From the NCBI GenBank assembly GCA_023423535.1, contig JAFAFL010000097.1, forward strand, positions 62,001 to 126,000: a DNA stretch of 64,000 nucleotides. Direction: 5' to 3'. Under the pieces are notes generated by a model. That model was not told the DNA's origin and did not search any database. It saw only the letters and a list, made by a program, of their open reading frames with translations. Positions 40,143-48,975 of this stretch are shown in pieces. Position 1 is the first letter of the stretch; each line of letters starts with the position of its first letter. The translations under genes were made by a program, and so were the position numbers. The DNA is from Pseudomonadota bacterium (GTDB lineage Bacteria > Myxococcota > Myxococcia > Myxococcales > Myxococcaceae).

Positions 40143-42804
40143 TCCGGCGGCGACCGATCGCCCCCGCACCGAGCAGCAGCGCGAGCACTGCGACACCTCC
40201 GATCCCTCCTCGTCCCGCTCCGCCCGCCACCCCGCAGCCCGAGGCGTCCGCGCCCAGCTCCGGCTTGTGCACCGGCAGCTCGTGCAGCCCACTGCCCTGT
40301 CCCCCGCCACCGTCCGGCGCCGAAACGCCACCGTCGGGCGGCATCGTCTCTCCGTCGGTGAGGGGCACCAGCACGGTGGTGCTGAAGCCGTGCGGATCCG
40401 TCACGCGCAGCCGGGCATGGGTGACCGAAGCGAGCGGCAGCACCACCGTGCGCACGGGCGCATCCGCCGGACCGCTCTCGAAGGTGCCGTCGTAGTCCGC
40501 GTCCCAGAAGTAGCGGAGCGGCTCGCCCTCCGGGTCCGAGCTCGCCGAGGCATCCAGCACGAGCTCGGCGCCCCTGCGCGTGGCCGTGCCCACCGCGAAG
40601 GGAGGCTCGCTCTGCGGCGGCACGACGCCGTCATGGTGCGCGCGGAAGAGCCGGACCTTTCCCCAACCCCAGCGGTCGTTGGGGATGGGACCCATCTGCG
40701 GCTCGGTCTGCGCGAAGTCGCGGAGCACGTCGCCGAGTTCCTGCGGGGTCGCCTGGGGACTGAGTCCCTTGAGCACCGCCATCACCCCCACCGCGACGGG
40801 CGAGGCATTGGAGGTCCCGCCGCCCACCATCAGCGCGCCATGGGGCGCGAACCCGTCCATGGTGATCGAGGTCACGTGGTCCTCGGGCGCGACGAAGTCC
40901 ACCGAGTCCATCCCGTCAATCCGCGGCCCCTGCCCCGAGTGCGACGCGAGCGCGCCGGACGTCTCGCCGGGCGGAACGAAGTCGAGGTACTGCGTGCCGA
41001 TGGCCAGCGTCCTGTCGCCCACTCCCGGCGTGCCGTAGGTCCCGCTGTCGGTGGCGCCGGTGGACAGCGGCCAGTGCACCCCCATCCCCCACGAGGAGTA
41101 GCTGTCGGTGACGTAGCCGTGCACCTCCACCTCGGGGCCGCTGTTCGTCACGCTGAAGGTCATCGTCTGACCGGCGAGCCGCGGGCCCTGCTGCGGGACG
41201 AGATAGAAGAGGAGCATCTGGGTGCCGCGCTGCGAGGCGGCCCGCTGCCACTGAAGGACGTCGGTGCCCACCTGAGCCTGACCGCTCGAGCCCGAGAGGG
41301 TGACCGGACCCGACGGCGTCTGCACCTGGATCGCGAGCTGGTTGGCGGCGCCTCGCCAGAGGAAGTTGCCGAGCACGTACTGCGTCTGTCCGCCGGGGAT
41401 GACCAGCGGCACGGTCTCGGTGCTCTGCGGCGCGTGCGCGCGGACCCGGTGCTTCTGCGAGCCGCCGAGGTTCCCCGCCGCGCCCACCTGCATCACGCCC
41501 TGCGCGGACGCGGTGTCGCACGCGCGCTCGAGCGCAGAGCCGCCGTCGAGGAACTCCATGTACCAGGTGGCCATCTCCCAGAGGACGATGTGCGCGCCCT
41601 CCTCCTGCGCCCACGCGAGCGAGGAGACGAGGTTCTCACCGTGCGCCTGCGCGAGCAGCAGCTCCGCGTCCGGCGCGATCCCCGCGTACCGCATGTAGCG
41701 CGGGTCACCGCCGGCGATGCTCCCCATCACCATCGTGCCGTGCATCGCGTCGTCGGTGGGGAAGCGCGCCAGATCCACGCCGCGCCGGTACACCCGCGCC
41801 TGCCCCTGCGGCGTCACGTACAGCGCCGCCTTCACCTTGGGCGTGTGGAGCCGGATGAGCTTCTCGCCGACATCGAGCACCCCATTTCCGTTCACGTCGT
41901 CGGCGACGTAGAGCTGCTCGCCGAAGGTCGGACGTGCGTCGCCGTACGGGAGGTTCGGGCCGTAGTTGCGCTCCCCGTCGAGGTTCTCGTCCTGGTACAG
42001 CCAGTCCACGCCGGCCACGAATTCCGAGCCCGTGTTGAAGGACTGCTGCGGACCGTAGAACCAGAGGATGGGCGCCTTGAGCACGCCGAGCCGTTCGGTC
42101 GGGCCTGCTTCTCCGTCGCCGTCGAAGTCCACCGAGTCGTAGAGGGGCTCGAAGGTGCCGTTGCCGTTGCCGTCGAGCCACGCGAAGGCCCCGCCGTCCG
42201 CGCGGAAGAACATCGGGTGGAAGGGATCGAAGCCCGAGTCCACGTCCGCCACCACCACGCCCTCGCCACGGCCGAGTCCGATGGGCTCGAACTTCCGGCG
42301 CATGGCCTCAGCCTCCACGTCCCTCGCGGTGGTGGACGCCGGCACCGACTGCGGCGGCAGCGGCCGGAAGCCGAAGGTGGGGGCGATCCTCGACACCTCC
42401 TCGCGCAGGGCCACCGGGTGCAGCGCCTCCCAGGTGCAGTCCGCCTCCACGATCGCGCCGACGTTGGCCAGCTTCCCGTCCGGCAACCGCGCCAGCGCGC
42501 AGCCCTGCGCGGCGAAGCTCTGGGCGTCCTCTTCACGGACGTCGCGATGGAGCTGCAGCGTCACCCTGAGGCCACGCTCTGTCACCGACCTCCCGAGCAA
42601 CGGATGCGGCACGTCCGGATCGAACGCCGCATTGCGCGCCATCCGGTAGGCGAAGGCCAGACGCCCATCGAGCGCCTCGGGCAGCTCCCTGGAGAAGAGC
42701 CTCTCCGCCGCCGGGATCGGCTTCGCGATGATCGTGCGCGGGGCCGCCGCCGCAGCGATCGGAAGGAGCAGGAGGGCGATGACGCAGAGTGGTCGAACGA
42801 ACAT
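40120..42804 (-). CDS. Secreted S8 subtilase with calcium-loop insertion and MYXO-CTERM tag
   Basis: An 894-residue secreted protease. Signal peptide (VIALLLLPIAAAAA), pro-region, then a subtilisin-type core: aspartate D189 in VADVDSGFD, histidine H355 in DAMHGTMV, oxyanion asparagine N445 in GAAGN, serine S665 in GGTSNASP. Between D189 and H355 lies a 165-residue insertion holding four Asp/Asn-Gly loops (211-219, 226-234, 272-280, 302-311) that look like calcium sites. A long insertion also separates N445 from S665. The C-terminus is SGCGVAGGAG, a hydrophobic helix and RRRTGRERR, the cysteine-hydrophobic-arginine layout of the MYXO-CTERM sorting tag, so surface anchoring after tag processing is expected. 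Confidence 0.9.
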   Translation of the reverse strand: MFVRPLCVIALLLLPIAAAAAPRTIIAKPIPAAERLFSRELPEALDGRLAFAYRMARNAAFDPDVPHPLLGRSVTERGLRVTLQLHRDVREEDAQSFAAQGCALARLPDGKLANVGAIVEADCTWEALHPVALREEVSRIAPTFGFRPLPPQSVPASTTARDVEAEAMRRKFEPIGLGRGEGVVVADVDSGFDPFHPMFFRADGGAFAWLDGNGNGTFEPLYDSVDFDGDGEAGPTERLGVLKAPILWFYGPQQSFNTGSEFVAGVDWLYQDENLDGERNYGPNLPYGDARPTFGEQLYVADDVNGNGVLDVGEKLIRLHTPKVKAALYVTPQGQARVYRRGVDLARFPTDDAMHGTMVMGSIAGGDPRYMRYAGIAPDAELLLAQAHGENLVSSLAWAQEEGAHIVLWEMATWYMEFLDGGSALERACDTASAQGVMQVGAAGNLGGSQKHRVRAHAPQSTETVPLVIPGGQTQYVLGNFLWRGAANQLAIQVQTPSGPVTLSGSSGQAQVGTDVLQWQRAASQRGTQMLLFYLVPQQGPRLAGQTMTFSVTNSGPEVEVHGYVTDSYSSWGMGVHWPLSTGATDSGTYGTPGVGDRTLAIGTQYLDFVPPGETSGALASHSGQGPRIDGMDSVDFVAPEDHVTSITMDGFAPHGALMVGGGTSNASPVAVGVMAVLKGLSPQATPQELGDVLRDFAQTEPQMGPIPNDRWGWGKVRLFRAHHDGVVPPQSEPPFAVGTATRRGAELVLDASASSDPEGEPLRYFWDADYDGTFESGPADAPVRTVVLPLASVTHARLRVTDPHGFSTTVLVPLTDGETMPPDGGVSAPDGGGGQGSGLHELPVHKPELGADASGCGVAGGAGRGGIGGVAVLALLLGAGAIGRRRTGRERRP

Positions 42805-42967
42805 GCGCGGCCCTCCGTGCAAGGCGCGCACCCGGCCCTCTTCACTCTGAGAGAGCCGCGGGCCACAGCCGTCGTCCGTCAGTTTCTCGTCGGTTTCCGG
42901 AGGGGCTGCCACGAAGTGGACGGGCACAGGCGCGCGGAAGGTCCCGGCGAGCGGCGCATGCCTTCCC

Positions 42968-44050
42968 CTAAATCGGGAAGAGCAACTGCAGCGGGATGGC
43001 GACACGCGCGGCCCACGACGCGGGGTCGTGGCGGTGGCCGGCGAAGACGAGCCGGTGCAGGTCCACGCCGGGCGTGAAGCCTCGCGAGGTCAGGGCATGG
43101 AACATCGCCGTGGTGTGGCGAAAGCCGTCGCGCACGCTGAGGTCCTTCTCGTGCGGGTTCAGCGACGCGCCCGAGTCCACGTAGAGCACGGGCAGCGGTG
43201 ACGGCAGGTCGCCCAGCTCCGCCAGCCGCACCGCGAACCGATCCGCCCACCAGAATGACGACGAGAGACACGCGGCCTTGCCGAACACGTCCGGGCGCGA
43301 CCAGGCGGCGAAGAAGGCGAACAGCCCGCCCATCGACGAGCCCATGATCCCCGTGCATTCACGCACAGGCTGTGTGCGAAAACGCGCATCGATCTCCGGC
43401 TTGAGGGTCCGGATCAGGTCCTCGAGGAACGCCGGCCCCTCCCCTCCTCCGTGACCTGCGTCCGCCACCGGGCTCAGGCGCTCCAGCCGGCGGTCCGCGG
43501 TGTGGATGCCGACGACGATCGCCTCGCTGATCGCGTTGAGCGCGTAGAGGTTGTCGAGCACGCCCTCCAGCCCCCACACGCCGTAGGGATCCTGCGAGGT
43601 GCTCCACAGCGACTGCCCGTCCATCACGTAGAGCACCGGGTACCGCTTGTTCTCCTGCTCGTCGTAGGTGGGCGGGAGGAGGACCTCGAACATCAAAGGA
43701 CCGCTCGGCGCGTCCAGCGTGCGGAGCGGCTCGAGGCGCGTGGTCTCGCGATCGAAGGACGGTTCGATGAGCAGTTCGTGACCGGCGTGCACCGTGTAGT
43801 TGCGGCCCTTCGCCCAGTCCTGCTCGTCGCGCACGAGCTTCAGCTCCATCACCACGTTCGGCGGAAGCTCGAGCTCGAAGAAGTGGCGGTCGCCCTTCAC
43901 CCGCGTGGGCGGCAGCGTGCTCTCCCAGCTCAGGGGCACGTGGCTTCCACGCAGCCCGATGCGCCCTCGATGCGGCGGGTAGACGACTTCGACGACGGTC
44001 CGGGGCGGCGGCGCAGCGAGGGCGTGCGACTCGGCGAGTGGGCTGTCCAT
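42968..44050 (-). CDS. Esterase D/enterochelin-esterase-like hydrolase with N-terminal E-set domain
   Basis: A 360-residue alpha/beta hydrolase. Residues 1-105 form an Ig-like E-set/CBM48-type domain (RGSHVPLSWESTLPPTRVKG, FFELELPPNVVMELKLVRDE). The catalytic part (115-360) starts FEVLLPPTYDEQENKRYPVL, with the nucleophile elbow GSSMGG (S239), an acid candidate in VLYVDSGAS and a histidine in FAGHRHDPASW. The layout matches ferric-enterobactin esterases and Esterase D/IroE relatives that cleave siderophore or feruloyl esters. No signal peptide is seen, so it is probably cytoplasmic. It lies downstream of guaA on the same strand but 48 bp away, with no obvious functional tie. Confidence 0.85.
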   Translation of the reverse strand: MDSPLAESHALAAPPPRTVVEVVYPPHRGRIGLRGSHVPLSWESTLPPTRVKGDRHFFELELPPNVVMELKLVRDEQDWAKGRNYTVHAGHELLIEPSFDRETTRLEPLRTLDAPSGPLMFEVLLPPTYDEQENKRYPVLYVMDGQSLWSTSQDPYGVWGLEGVLDNLYALNAISEAIVVGIHTADRRLERLSPVADAGHGGGEGPAFLEDLIRTLKPEIDARFRTQPVRECTGIMGSSMGGLFAFFAAWSRPDVFGKAACLSSSFWWADRFAVRLAELGDLPSPLPVLYVDSGASLNPHEKDLSVRDGFRHTTAMFHALTSRGFTPGVDLHRLVFAGHRHDPASWAARVAIPLQLLFPI

Positions 44051-44098
44051 GCGTGGCGGCGCGCAACCTGTGCACCGCACCGCCCGGCGAGAAGGCCC

Positions 44099-45649
44099 CT
44101 ACTCCCACTCAATCGTCGCCGGTGGCTTCGACGAGATGTCGTAGACCATCCGGTTGATGCCGCGGACCTCGTTGATCACGCGCGAGGAGATGCGCTCCAT
44201 CACCTCGTACGGCAGCCGCGCCCAGTCGGCGGTCATGCCGTCCACGCTCGTCACCGCGCGCAGCACGGCGGTGTACTCGTAGGTCCGCTCGTCGCCCATC
44301 ACGCCCACGCTCTGCACCGGCAGCAGCACCGCGAAGGCCTGCCACAGCTCCTTGTAGAGCCCGGCGTTGCGGATCTCCTCCTGGACGATCACGTCGGCGG
44401 CGCGGACGAGCTCGAGCTTCTCGCGCGTCACCTCACCCAGCACGCGGATGGCGAGGCCCGGCCCGGGGAACGGCTGGCGGCCCACCATCTCCTCCGGCAG
44501 CCCCAGCTCGCGGCCGAGCGCGCGGACCTCGTCCTTGAACAGCTCGCGCAGGGGCTCCACGAGCTTGAGCTTCATCACGTCCGGCAAGCCACCCACGTTG
44601 TGGTGGCTCTTGATCGTCGCGGACGGGCCCTTGGTGGAGACGCTCTCGATGACGTCCGGATAGAGCGTGCCCTGCGCGAGGAACTCGGCGTCCTGCACGT
44701 CCTTCGCGGCCTCTTCGAAGACGGCGATGAACTCCCGGCCGATGATCTTCCGCTTCTGCTCCGGGTCGGTCACCCCCGCGAGCTTCGCGAGGAACCGGTC
44801 CTGCGCGTCCACCACCATCAGCGGGATGTGGAAGCGGCCGCGGAAGAGCTCCTCCACCTGCGCGCGCTCGCCGGTGCGGATGACGCCGTTGTCCACGAAG
44901 ATGCACTGCAGCCGGTCGCCGATCGCCTTGTGGATGAGCACCGCGGCCACGCTGCTGTCCACGCCGCCGGAGAGCCCGCACACCACGCGGCCCTCTCCCA
45001 CCTTCGCGCGGATGGCCTCGATCGCCTCCTCCGCGAAGCTCTTCATCGACCAGTTGCCCTGAAGCCCACAGGTCTCGAAGAGGAACGCGCGCAGCATCTC
45101 GCGGCCCTGCGGCGTGTGCACGACCTCGGGGTGGAACTGCACGCCGAAGATGGGACGCGACTCGTGCGCGGTCGCGGCGAAGGGCGAGTGATCGCTCGTC
45201 GCGATGCTGACGAACCCGGGCGGCACCGCCTCCACGCGGTCGCCGTGGCTCATCCACACCTTCACCTTGTCGCCGGGCTTGAACGCGGCGAGCGGACCGC
45301 GGGCCTGGCCGACGGTGATCTCCGCCGGGCCGAACTCGCGCTTGGCGCTCTTGTCCACGCGGCCGCCGAGGAGCCTCGAGAGCAGCTGCAGGCCGTAGCA
45401 GATGCCGAGCACCGGGACGCCGGCGTCGAACACGCCCGGATCGCAGCGCGGCGCACCCGGCGCATCGACCGACCAGGGGCTGCCGGAGAGGATGATGCCG
45501 CGCGGCGCAAACTTCTGGATGTCGGCGAGCGGGAGATCCGGGCGGTGGATCTCGCAGTACACCCCGAGCTCACGCACGCGCCGCGCGATGAGCTGCGTGT
45601 ACTGGCTGCCGAAGTCGAGGATGAGGATCTTCTCGGCGTGGATGTCCAA
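44099..45649 (-). CDS. guaA: GMP synthase (glutamine-hydrolysing)
   Basis: A 516-residue GMP synthase: class I GATase domain (1-190) with nucleophile C84 in GICYGLQLL and the His-Glu pair in QFHPEVVHT; an ATP pyrophosphatase domain with the PP-loop GLSGGVDSSVAA; and the C-terminal dimerisation domain ending DISSKPPATIEWE, the standard GuaA end. It converts XMP plus glutamine and ATP to GMP. The start is TTG at 45649 with GGAG about 10 nt upstream; the family N-terminus (KILILDFGSQYTQLIARR) confirms it. guaB lies on the same strand 0.7 kb upstream, separated by an oppositely oriented lipoprotein gene, so the two are not one operon. Confidence 0.97.
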   Translation of the reverse strand: MDIHAEKILILDFGSQYTQLIARRVRELGVYCEIHRPDLPLADIQKFAPRGIILSGSPWSVDAPGAPRCDPGVFDAGVPVLGICYGLQLLSRLLGGRVDKSAKREFGPAEITVGQARGPLAAFKPGDKVKVWMSHGDRVEAVPPGFVSIATSDHSPFAATAHESRPIFGVQFHPEVVHTPQGREMLRAFLFETCGLQGNWSMKSFAEEAIEAIRAKVGEGRVVCGLSGGVDSSVAAVLIHKAIGDRLQCIFVDNGVIRTGERAQVEELFRGRFHIPLMVVDAQDRFLAKLAGVTDPEQKRKIIGREFIAVFEEAAKDVQDAEFLAQGTLYPDVIESVSTKGPSATIKSHHNVGGLPDVMKLKLVEPLRELFKDEVRALGRELGLPEEMVGRQPFPGPGLAIRVLGEVTREKLELVRAADVIVQEEIRNAGLYKELWQAFAVLLPVQSVGVMGDERTYEYTAVLRAVTSVDGMTADWARLPYEVMERISSRVINEVRGINRMVYDISSKPPATIEWE

Positions 45650-45701
45650 GCGGTGCTCTCCGGATCGGTGGGATCGGGCCGTGCCGCGCGGCTTCCGCGC
45701 G

Positions 45702-45731
45702 TTGACGGCGCGTGGCGCTTATCGCTACAAG
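45702..45731 (+). promoter_or_regulatory. Candidate sigma70-type promoter for the 45768 lipoprotein gene
   Basis: TTGACG at 45702-45707 is followed after 18 bp by TACAAG at 45726-45731, and the ATG lies 37 nt further on. Four of six bases match in the -10 and five of six in the -35 consensus. The position between the divergent guaA and lipoprotein genes is right. High-GC genomes often show weak -10 boxes, so this is a candidate only. Confidence 0.35.
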
Positions 45732-45767
45732 TCCACTGGTAAGCAATCCACTTCGGAGCCCACTCTG

Positions 45768-46370
45768 ATGCCCCGCCTCTGCGCTTCCCTGCCCCTCGCC
45801 GCTGCGACGGGGATGCTCCTTCTCTCCGGCTGCGTGAAGGAGATCTCCAGCGACGAGCGACTGGACCGGGAGACGAGGTCGGAGCCGCTGGATCGCTCGG
45901 CCGGCGCTCTGGAGCTGGAGAAGATCTCCTGCAACGACGCCACCGATCAGCTCGCCCGCGCGCGCGACGTGAACCGTCCCGAGACGGACCGCGTGCAGGA
46001 CTACATGGCGCTCTACAGCGACCTCAAGAAGCGCACGAAGACCTTCGAAGAGGCGATGATCCGCAACCCGGATCTCCAGTACCAGGAGGGCAGCCAGAAG
46101 TACGCCGACGCGCGCGACCTCTGCATCCAGCAGACCGCCGACGTGCGCGTGGAGTTCGAGCGCTACGTCCGCGAGCTGGTGGAGCTGCCCACGGTCCAGG
46201 AGCTCAAGGGCGGCAGCACCGTGATCGTCGCGCGCCTCTCCTTCGACGTGCTGCGCGAGGCCATCGAGGCGCTCGACACCGACGACAAGGACACCATGCT
46301 CTCGCGCGTGGCCGCGGCGGAGAAGCGCATCGAGGCGCCCTCCGCCGAGGGTGGCCGGCGCGGGAAGTAG
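45768..46370 (+). CDS. Lipoprotein of unknown function
   Basis: A 200-residue lipoprotein with signal peptide and lipobox LLLSGC (C22). The mature protein is highly helical and charged, with heptad-like stretches (TDQLARARDVNRPETDRVQD, YMALYSDLKKRTKTFEEAM) and a second half rich in Arg/Glu/Val (DVRVEFERYVRELVELPTVQ). Its pattern suggests a coiled-coil periplasmic protein, perhaps one that binds the outer membrane through its lipid. No family recognised. The start is set by the lipoprotein signal and a CGGAG site about 10 nt upstream. It lies between guaA and guaB, convergent with guaB (6-bp gap). Confidence 0.75.
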   Translation: MPRLCASLPLAAATGMLLLSGCVKEISSDERLDRETRSEPLDRSAGALELEKISCNDATDQLARARDVNRPETDRVQDYMALYSDLKKRTKTFEEAMIRNPDLQYQEGSQKYADARDLCIQQTADVRVEFERYVRELVELPTVQELKGGSTVIVARLSFDVLREAIEALDTDDKDTMLSRVAAAEKRIEAPSAEGGRRGK

Positions 46371-46376
46371 CGCCCG

Positions 46377-47843
46377 CTAATCGCGGCGGTAGTTCGGCGC
46401 CTCTTCCGTGACGATCACGTCGTGCACGTGGCTCTCCTTGAGCCCGGCCGAGGTGATCTGGACGAACTGGGCCTTCGTGCGCAGCTCCTCGATGGTGCTG
46501 CAGCCCACGTAGCCCATGCCGCTGCGGATGCCGCCTACCATCTGGAACACGTTCATGGCCAGGGTGCCCGCGTAGGGAACGCGGCCCTCGATGCCTTCGG
46601 GCACGAGCTTGAGGTCCTCTTCGACCTCGCCCTGGAAGTAGCGGTCCTTCGAGCCCTGCTTCATCGCGCCGAGCGAACCCATGCCGCGGTAGCTCTTGTA
46701 GGAGCGGCCCTGGTAGAGGATCACGTCGCCCGGCGCCTCTTCGGTGCCCGCGAAGAGCGAGCCGATCATCACCGTGGACGCGCCCGCCGCGAGCGCCTTC
46801 ACCACGTCGCCCGAGTACTTGATCCCGCCGTCGGAGATGATCGGCACGTCGTGCCGGTCCGCCTCGCGCGCGCAGTCATCCACCGCGGTGATCTGCGGCA
46901 CGCCCACGCCCGCCACCACGCGGGTGGTGCAGATGGAGCCGGGGCCGATGCCCACCTTCACCGCGTCCACGCCCGCCTCGATCAGCGCGCGCGTGCCCTC
47001 GGCGGTGGCCACGTTGCCGGCGATGAGCTCGAAGGGCGTGTCGCGGAAGTTCTTCCGCACCCCCGCCACCGCCTCGATCACGCCGCGCGAGTGACCGTGC
47101 GCGGTGTCCACCACGATCACGTCGCACCCGGCCTTGAGCAGCGCGTCCACGCGCTCGTCGGTGTCCGCGCCCACGCCCACCGCCGCCGCCACCAGCAGGC
47201 GCCCGCGCCCGTCCTTCGCCGCGTTGGGGAAGGCGCGGATCTTCTCGATGTCCTTCACCGTGAGCAGCCCGCGCAGCTCGCCGGCAGCGTTGACCACCGG
47301 CAGCTTCTCGATGCGGTGGCGGTGCATGAGCTCGAGCGCCGCGGCCTGCGAGATGCCCTCGCCGCCGGTGACCACTTCGCGGGTCATCACCGCGGAGACC
47401 TTCTGGTGGAGGTTCGTCTCGAAGCGCACGTCGCGGCTGGTGAGGATGCCGACGAGCTTCTTGCCCTGCGTCACCGGGATGCCGCTGATGCCGTGCTGCC
47501 GCATGAGCTCCAGCGCGCGGGAGAGCGGCGCGTCCGGATCGCAGGTGACCGGGTCCTGCACCATGCCGCTCTCGTACTTCTTCACGCGCGCGACCTCGGC
47601 GGCCTGGCGCTGCGGCGACATGTTCTTGTGGATGACGCCGATGCCGCCCTCCTGCGCCATGGCGATGGCGGTCCGGGCTTCGGTCACCGTGTCCATGGCC
47701 GACGAGAGCAGCGGGATCTTCAGCCGCAGCTTCCGCGTGAGCCGGGTGGAGAGATCCACCTCGCGAGGCACCACGGCGCTCGCCGCGGGCACGAGCAGCA
47801 CGTCATCGAACGTCAGAGCAAGCCGGAGATCCCTATTCAGCAT
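46377..47843 (-). CDS. guaB: IMP dehydrogenase
   Basis: A 488-residue IMP dehydrogenase, oxidising IMP to XMP with NAD+. N-terminal start LALTFDDVLLVPAASAVVPR; two CBS domains inserted (about 95-210, MRQHGISGIPVTQGKKLVG and MHRHRIEKLPVVNAAGELRG); catalytic loop GIGPGSICTTRVVAGVG with the active-site cysteine; flap region and the C-terminal signature GMGYVGCSTIEELRTKAQF. Full length for bacterial enzymes. It is probably transcribed from its own promoter just upstream (see 47852-47880) and is preceded by an intrinsic terminator that insulates it from the gene behind. Confidence 0.97.
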   Translation of the reverse strand: MLNRDLRLALTFDDVLLVPAASAVVPREVDLSTRLTRKLRLKIPLLSSAMDTVTEARTAIAMAQEGGIGVIHKNMSPQRQAAEVARVKKYESGMVQDPVTCDPDAPLSRALELMRQHGISGIPVTQGKKLVGILTSRDVRFETNLHQKVSAVMTREVVTGGEGISQAAALELMHRHRIEKLPVVNAAGELRGLLTVKDIEKIRAFPNAAKDGRGRLLVAAAVGVGADTDERVDALLKAGCDVIVVDTAHGHSRGVIEAVAGVRKNFRDTPFELIAGNVATAEGTRALIEAGVDAVKVGIGPGSICTTRVVAGVGVPQITAVDDCAREADRHDVPIISDGGIKYSGDVVKALAAGASTVMIGSLFAGTEEAPGDVILYQGRSYKSYRGMGSLGAMKQGSKDRYFQGEVEEDLKLVPEGIEGRVPYAGTLAMNVFQMVGGIRSGMGYVGCSTIEELRTKAQFVQITSAGLKESHVHDVIVTEEAPNYRRD

Positions 47844-47851
47844 GCGGTGGG

Positions 47852-47880
47852 CAGATACCGCTTCCGCCCGCCGCCCTCAA
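47852..47880 (-). promoter_or_regulatory. Candidate guaB promoter, near-leaderless
   Basis: On the minus strand TTGAGG (47875-47880) and TATCTG (47852-47857) are separated by exactly 17 bp, and the guaB ATG begins 8 nt after the -10. Matches to consensus are four of six and three of six. If right, the guaB mRNA has almost no leader, and indeed no ribosome site is visible before the ATG. The box lies immediately after the upstream terminator, as expected for a new transcription start. Confidence 0.4.
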
Positions 47881-47900
47881 CCGCCGATCTCGGCTGCCTG

Positions 47901-47920
47901 AAAAGGCCTCGGAAGGCCGC
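47901..47920 (-). terminator. Intrinsic terminator after the 47921-48934 gene
   Basis: Read on the minus strand, directly after the TAG stop of the periplasmic protein gene, the sequence GGCCT-TCCG-AGGCC forms a 5-bp GC-rich stem with a tetraloop and is followed by TTTT. This is a compact rho-independent terminator, the clearest in the window, and it separates the upstream gene from guaB. Confidence 0.7.
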
Positions 47921-48934
47921 CTACTTGCGCGCCGGACGACGGCTTTCGGCGGTGCGCAGCGCGTCGAGCGCCCACCCGTCGATCGCGCCCGCGCCATCCA
48001 TGCGCTGGGCGATGTCCTTCACGCCGTAGTAGCCCTTCTGCGCCAGCGCGTCGTACGCCGAGTCCGGCGCGTCCATCGCCTTCAGCGCCACCGCGCGGGC
48101 GAAGAGCGCGGTCGCGTACTCCGAGACCGTCTGCTCCGTCGCGCCGGAGAGCTGGGCCTCGCGCAGGAGCGCCGCGCCACCGGACCAGCCGCTCTGCGCG
48201 CGCTTGCCCACCTGCGGCTCCACGATCACCCGCGCGTACTCCGTCACCAGCGCCTGCACGTCCGGCTTCTGCGAGGGACCGACCACGAGCACGACCTCGC
48301 CGTCGCCCATCACGCCGACGATCTTGTTCTCCGCCTCGAGCAGGTTCATCACCAGCAGCGACTGCGTGGCGTCCGGCACGCGCAGCAGCTTGCGCGCCTT
48401 GCTCACCGGCGCGTCCACCACCGGCAGCCACGCCTTCAACGCCTTGCGGTACTCGCCCTGCACCTGGCCCATGAGGTCCTGCAGGTTCCACTGCGTGTAG
48501 GTCGTCTTGAGGAGGTTCTCGAGACCCTTCACGTCCTGCAGCTCCTTCGCCTTCGCGCCGGTGCTGAACGGCGGCGGCGCGGAGTGCACCGCGTACGCGA
48601 CGTAGCGATCCATCGGCCGCGGGTTCTGATCGAAGAACGCGTTGGCCTGCTTGCGGACCTCCGGATCCGCGGTCATCAGCTTCTGGCGGACCTCGGCGCG
48701 CACCGGATGGAACTGGTGCTTCGGCAGCGGGAACTGACGGGCGACCGGCGCCTCGTCGTAGCCCATGGCGTTGAAGAGTGAGTAGAGCGCGAAGATGCGC
48801 TCGTCGGCGCGCAGCTCCATGCCCTCACCGGTGTAGAGGCTGGTGAACCAGTCGGCCTCGTTGGCGTAGGCGGCGGGGGCGGAGAGCAGCGCGAGCGCGG
48901 CGGCGGCGGAGCGGAGCGAACGAATGGAAGCCAT
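47921..48934 (-). CDS. Secreted periplasmic protein of unknown function
   Basis: A 337-residue exported protein (signal SAAAALALLSAPAAYA, cleavage before NEADWF). The mature part is predominantly helical with a mixed centre (EAENKIVGVMGDGEVVLVVG) and several short aromatic blocks (LFNAMGYDEAPVARQFPLPK). No lipobox, metal motif or known catalytic signature was found, so I cannot give a function. The start at 48934 precedes the signal peptide directly; the open frame beyond is shadow. A clear terminator follows its stop. Confidence 0.75.
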   Translation of the reverse strand: MASIRSLRSAAAALALLSAPAAYANEADWFTSLYTGEGMELRADERIFALYSLFNAMGYDEAPVARQFPLPKHQFHPVRAEVRQKLMTADPEVRKQANAFFDQNPRPMDRYVAYAVHSAPPPFSTGAKAKELQDVKGLENLLKTTYTQWNLQDLMGQVQGEYRKALKAWLPVVDAPVSKARKLLRVPDATQSLLVMNLLEAENKIVGVMGDGEVVLVVGPSQKPDVQALVTEYARVIVEPQVGKRAQSGWSGGAALLREAQLSGATEQTVSEYATALFARAVALKAMDAPDSAYDALAQKGYYGVKDIAQRMDGAGAIDGWALDALRTAESRRPARK

Positions 48935-48975
48935 CAGCTGCGGACGGTAGCACGGCAGTTCCACAGCGAAAGCGG

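Noticed and set aside
42962..42980. CTTCCC/GGGAAG hairpin at the esterase stop
   Set aside because: Overlaps the stop codon and has no T-tract; probably chance.
40087..43077. 996-codon open frame on the plus strand
   Set aside because: Antisense to the subtilase gene whose catalytic residues are all identified.
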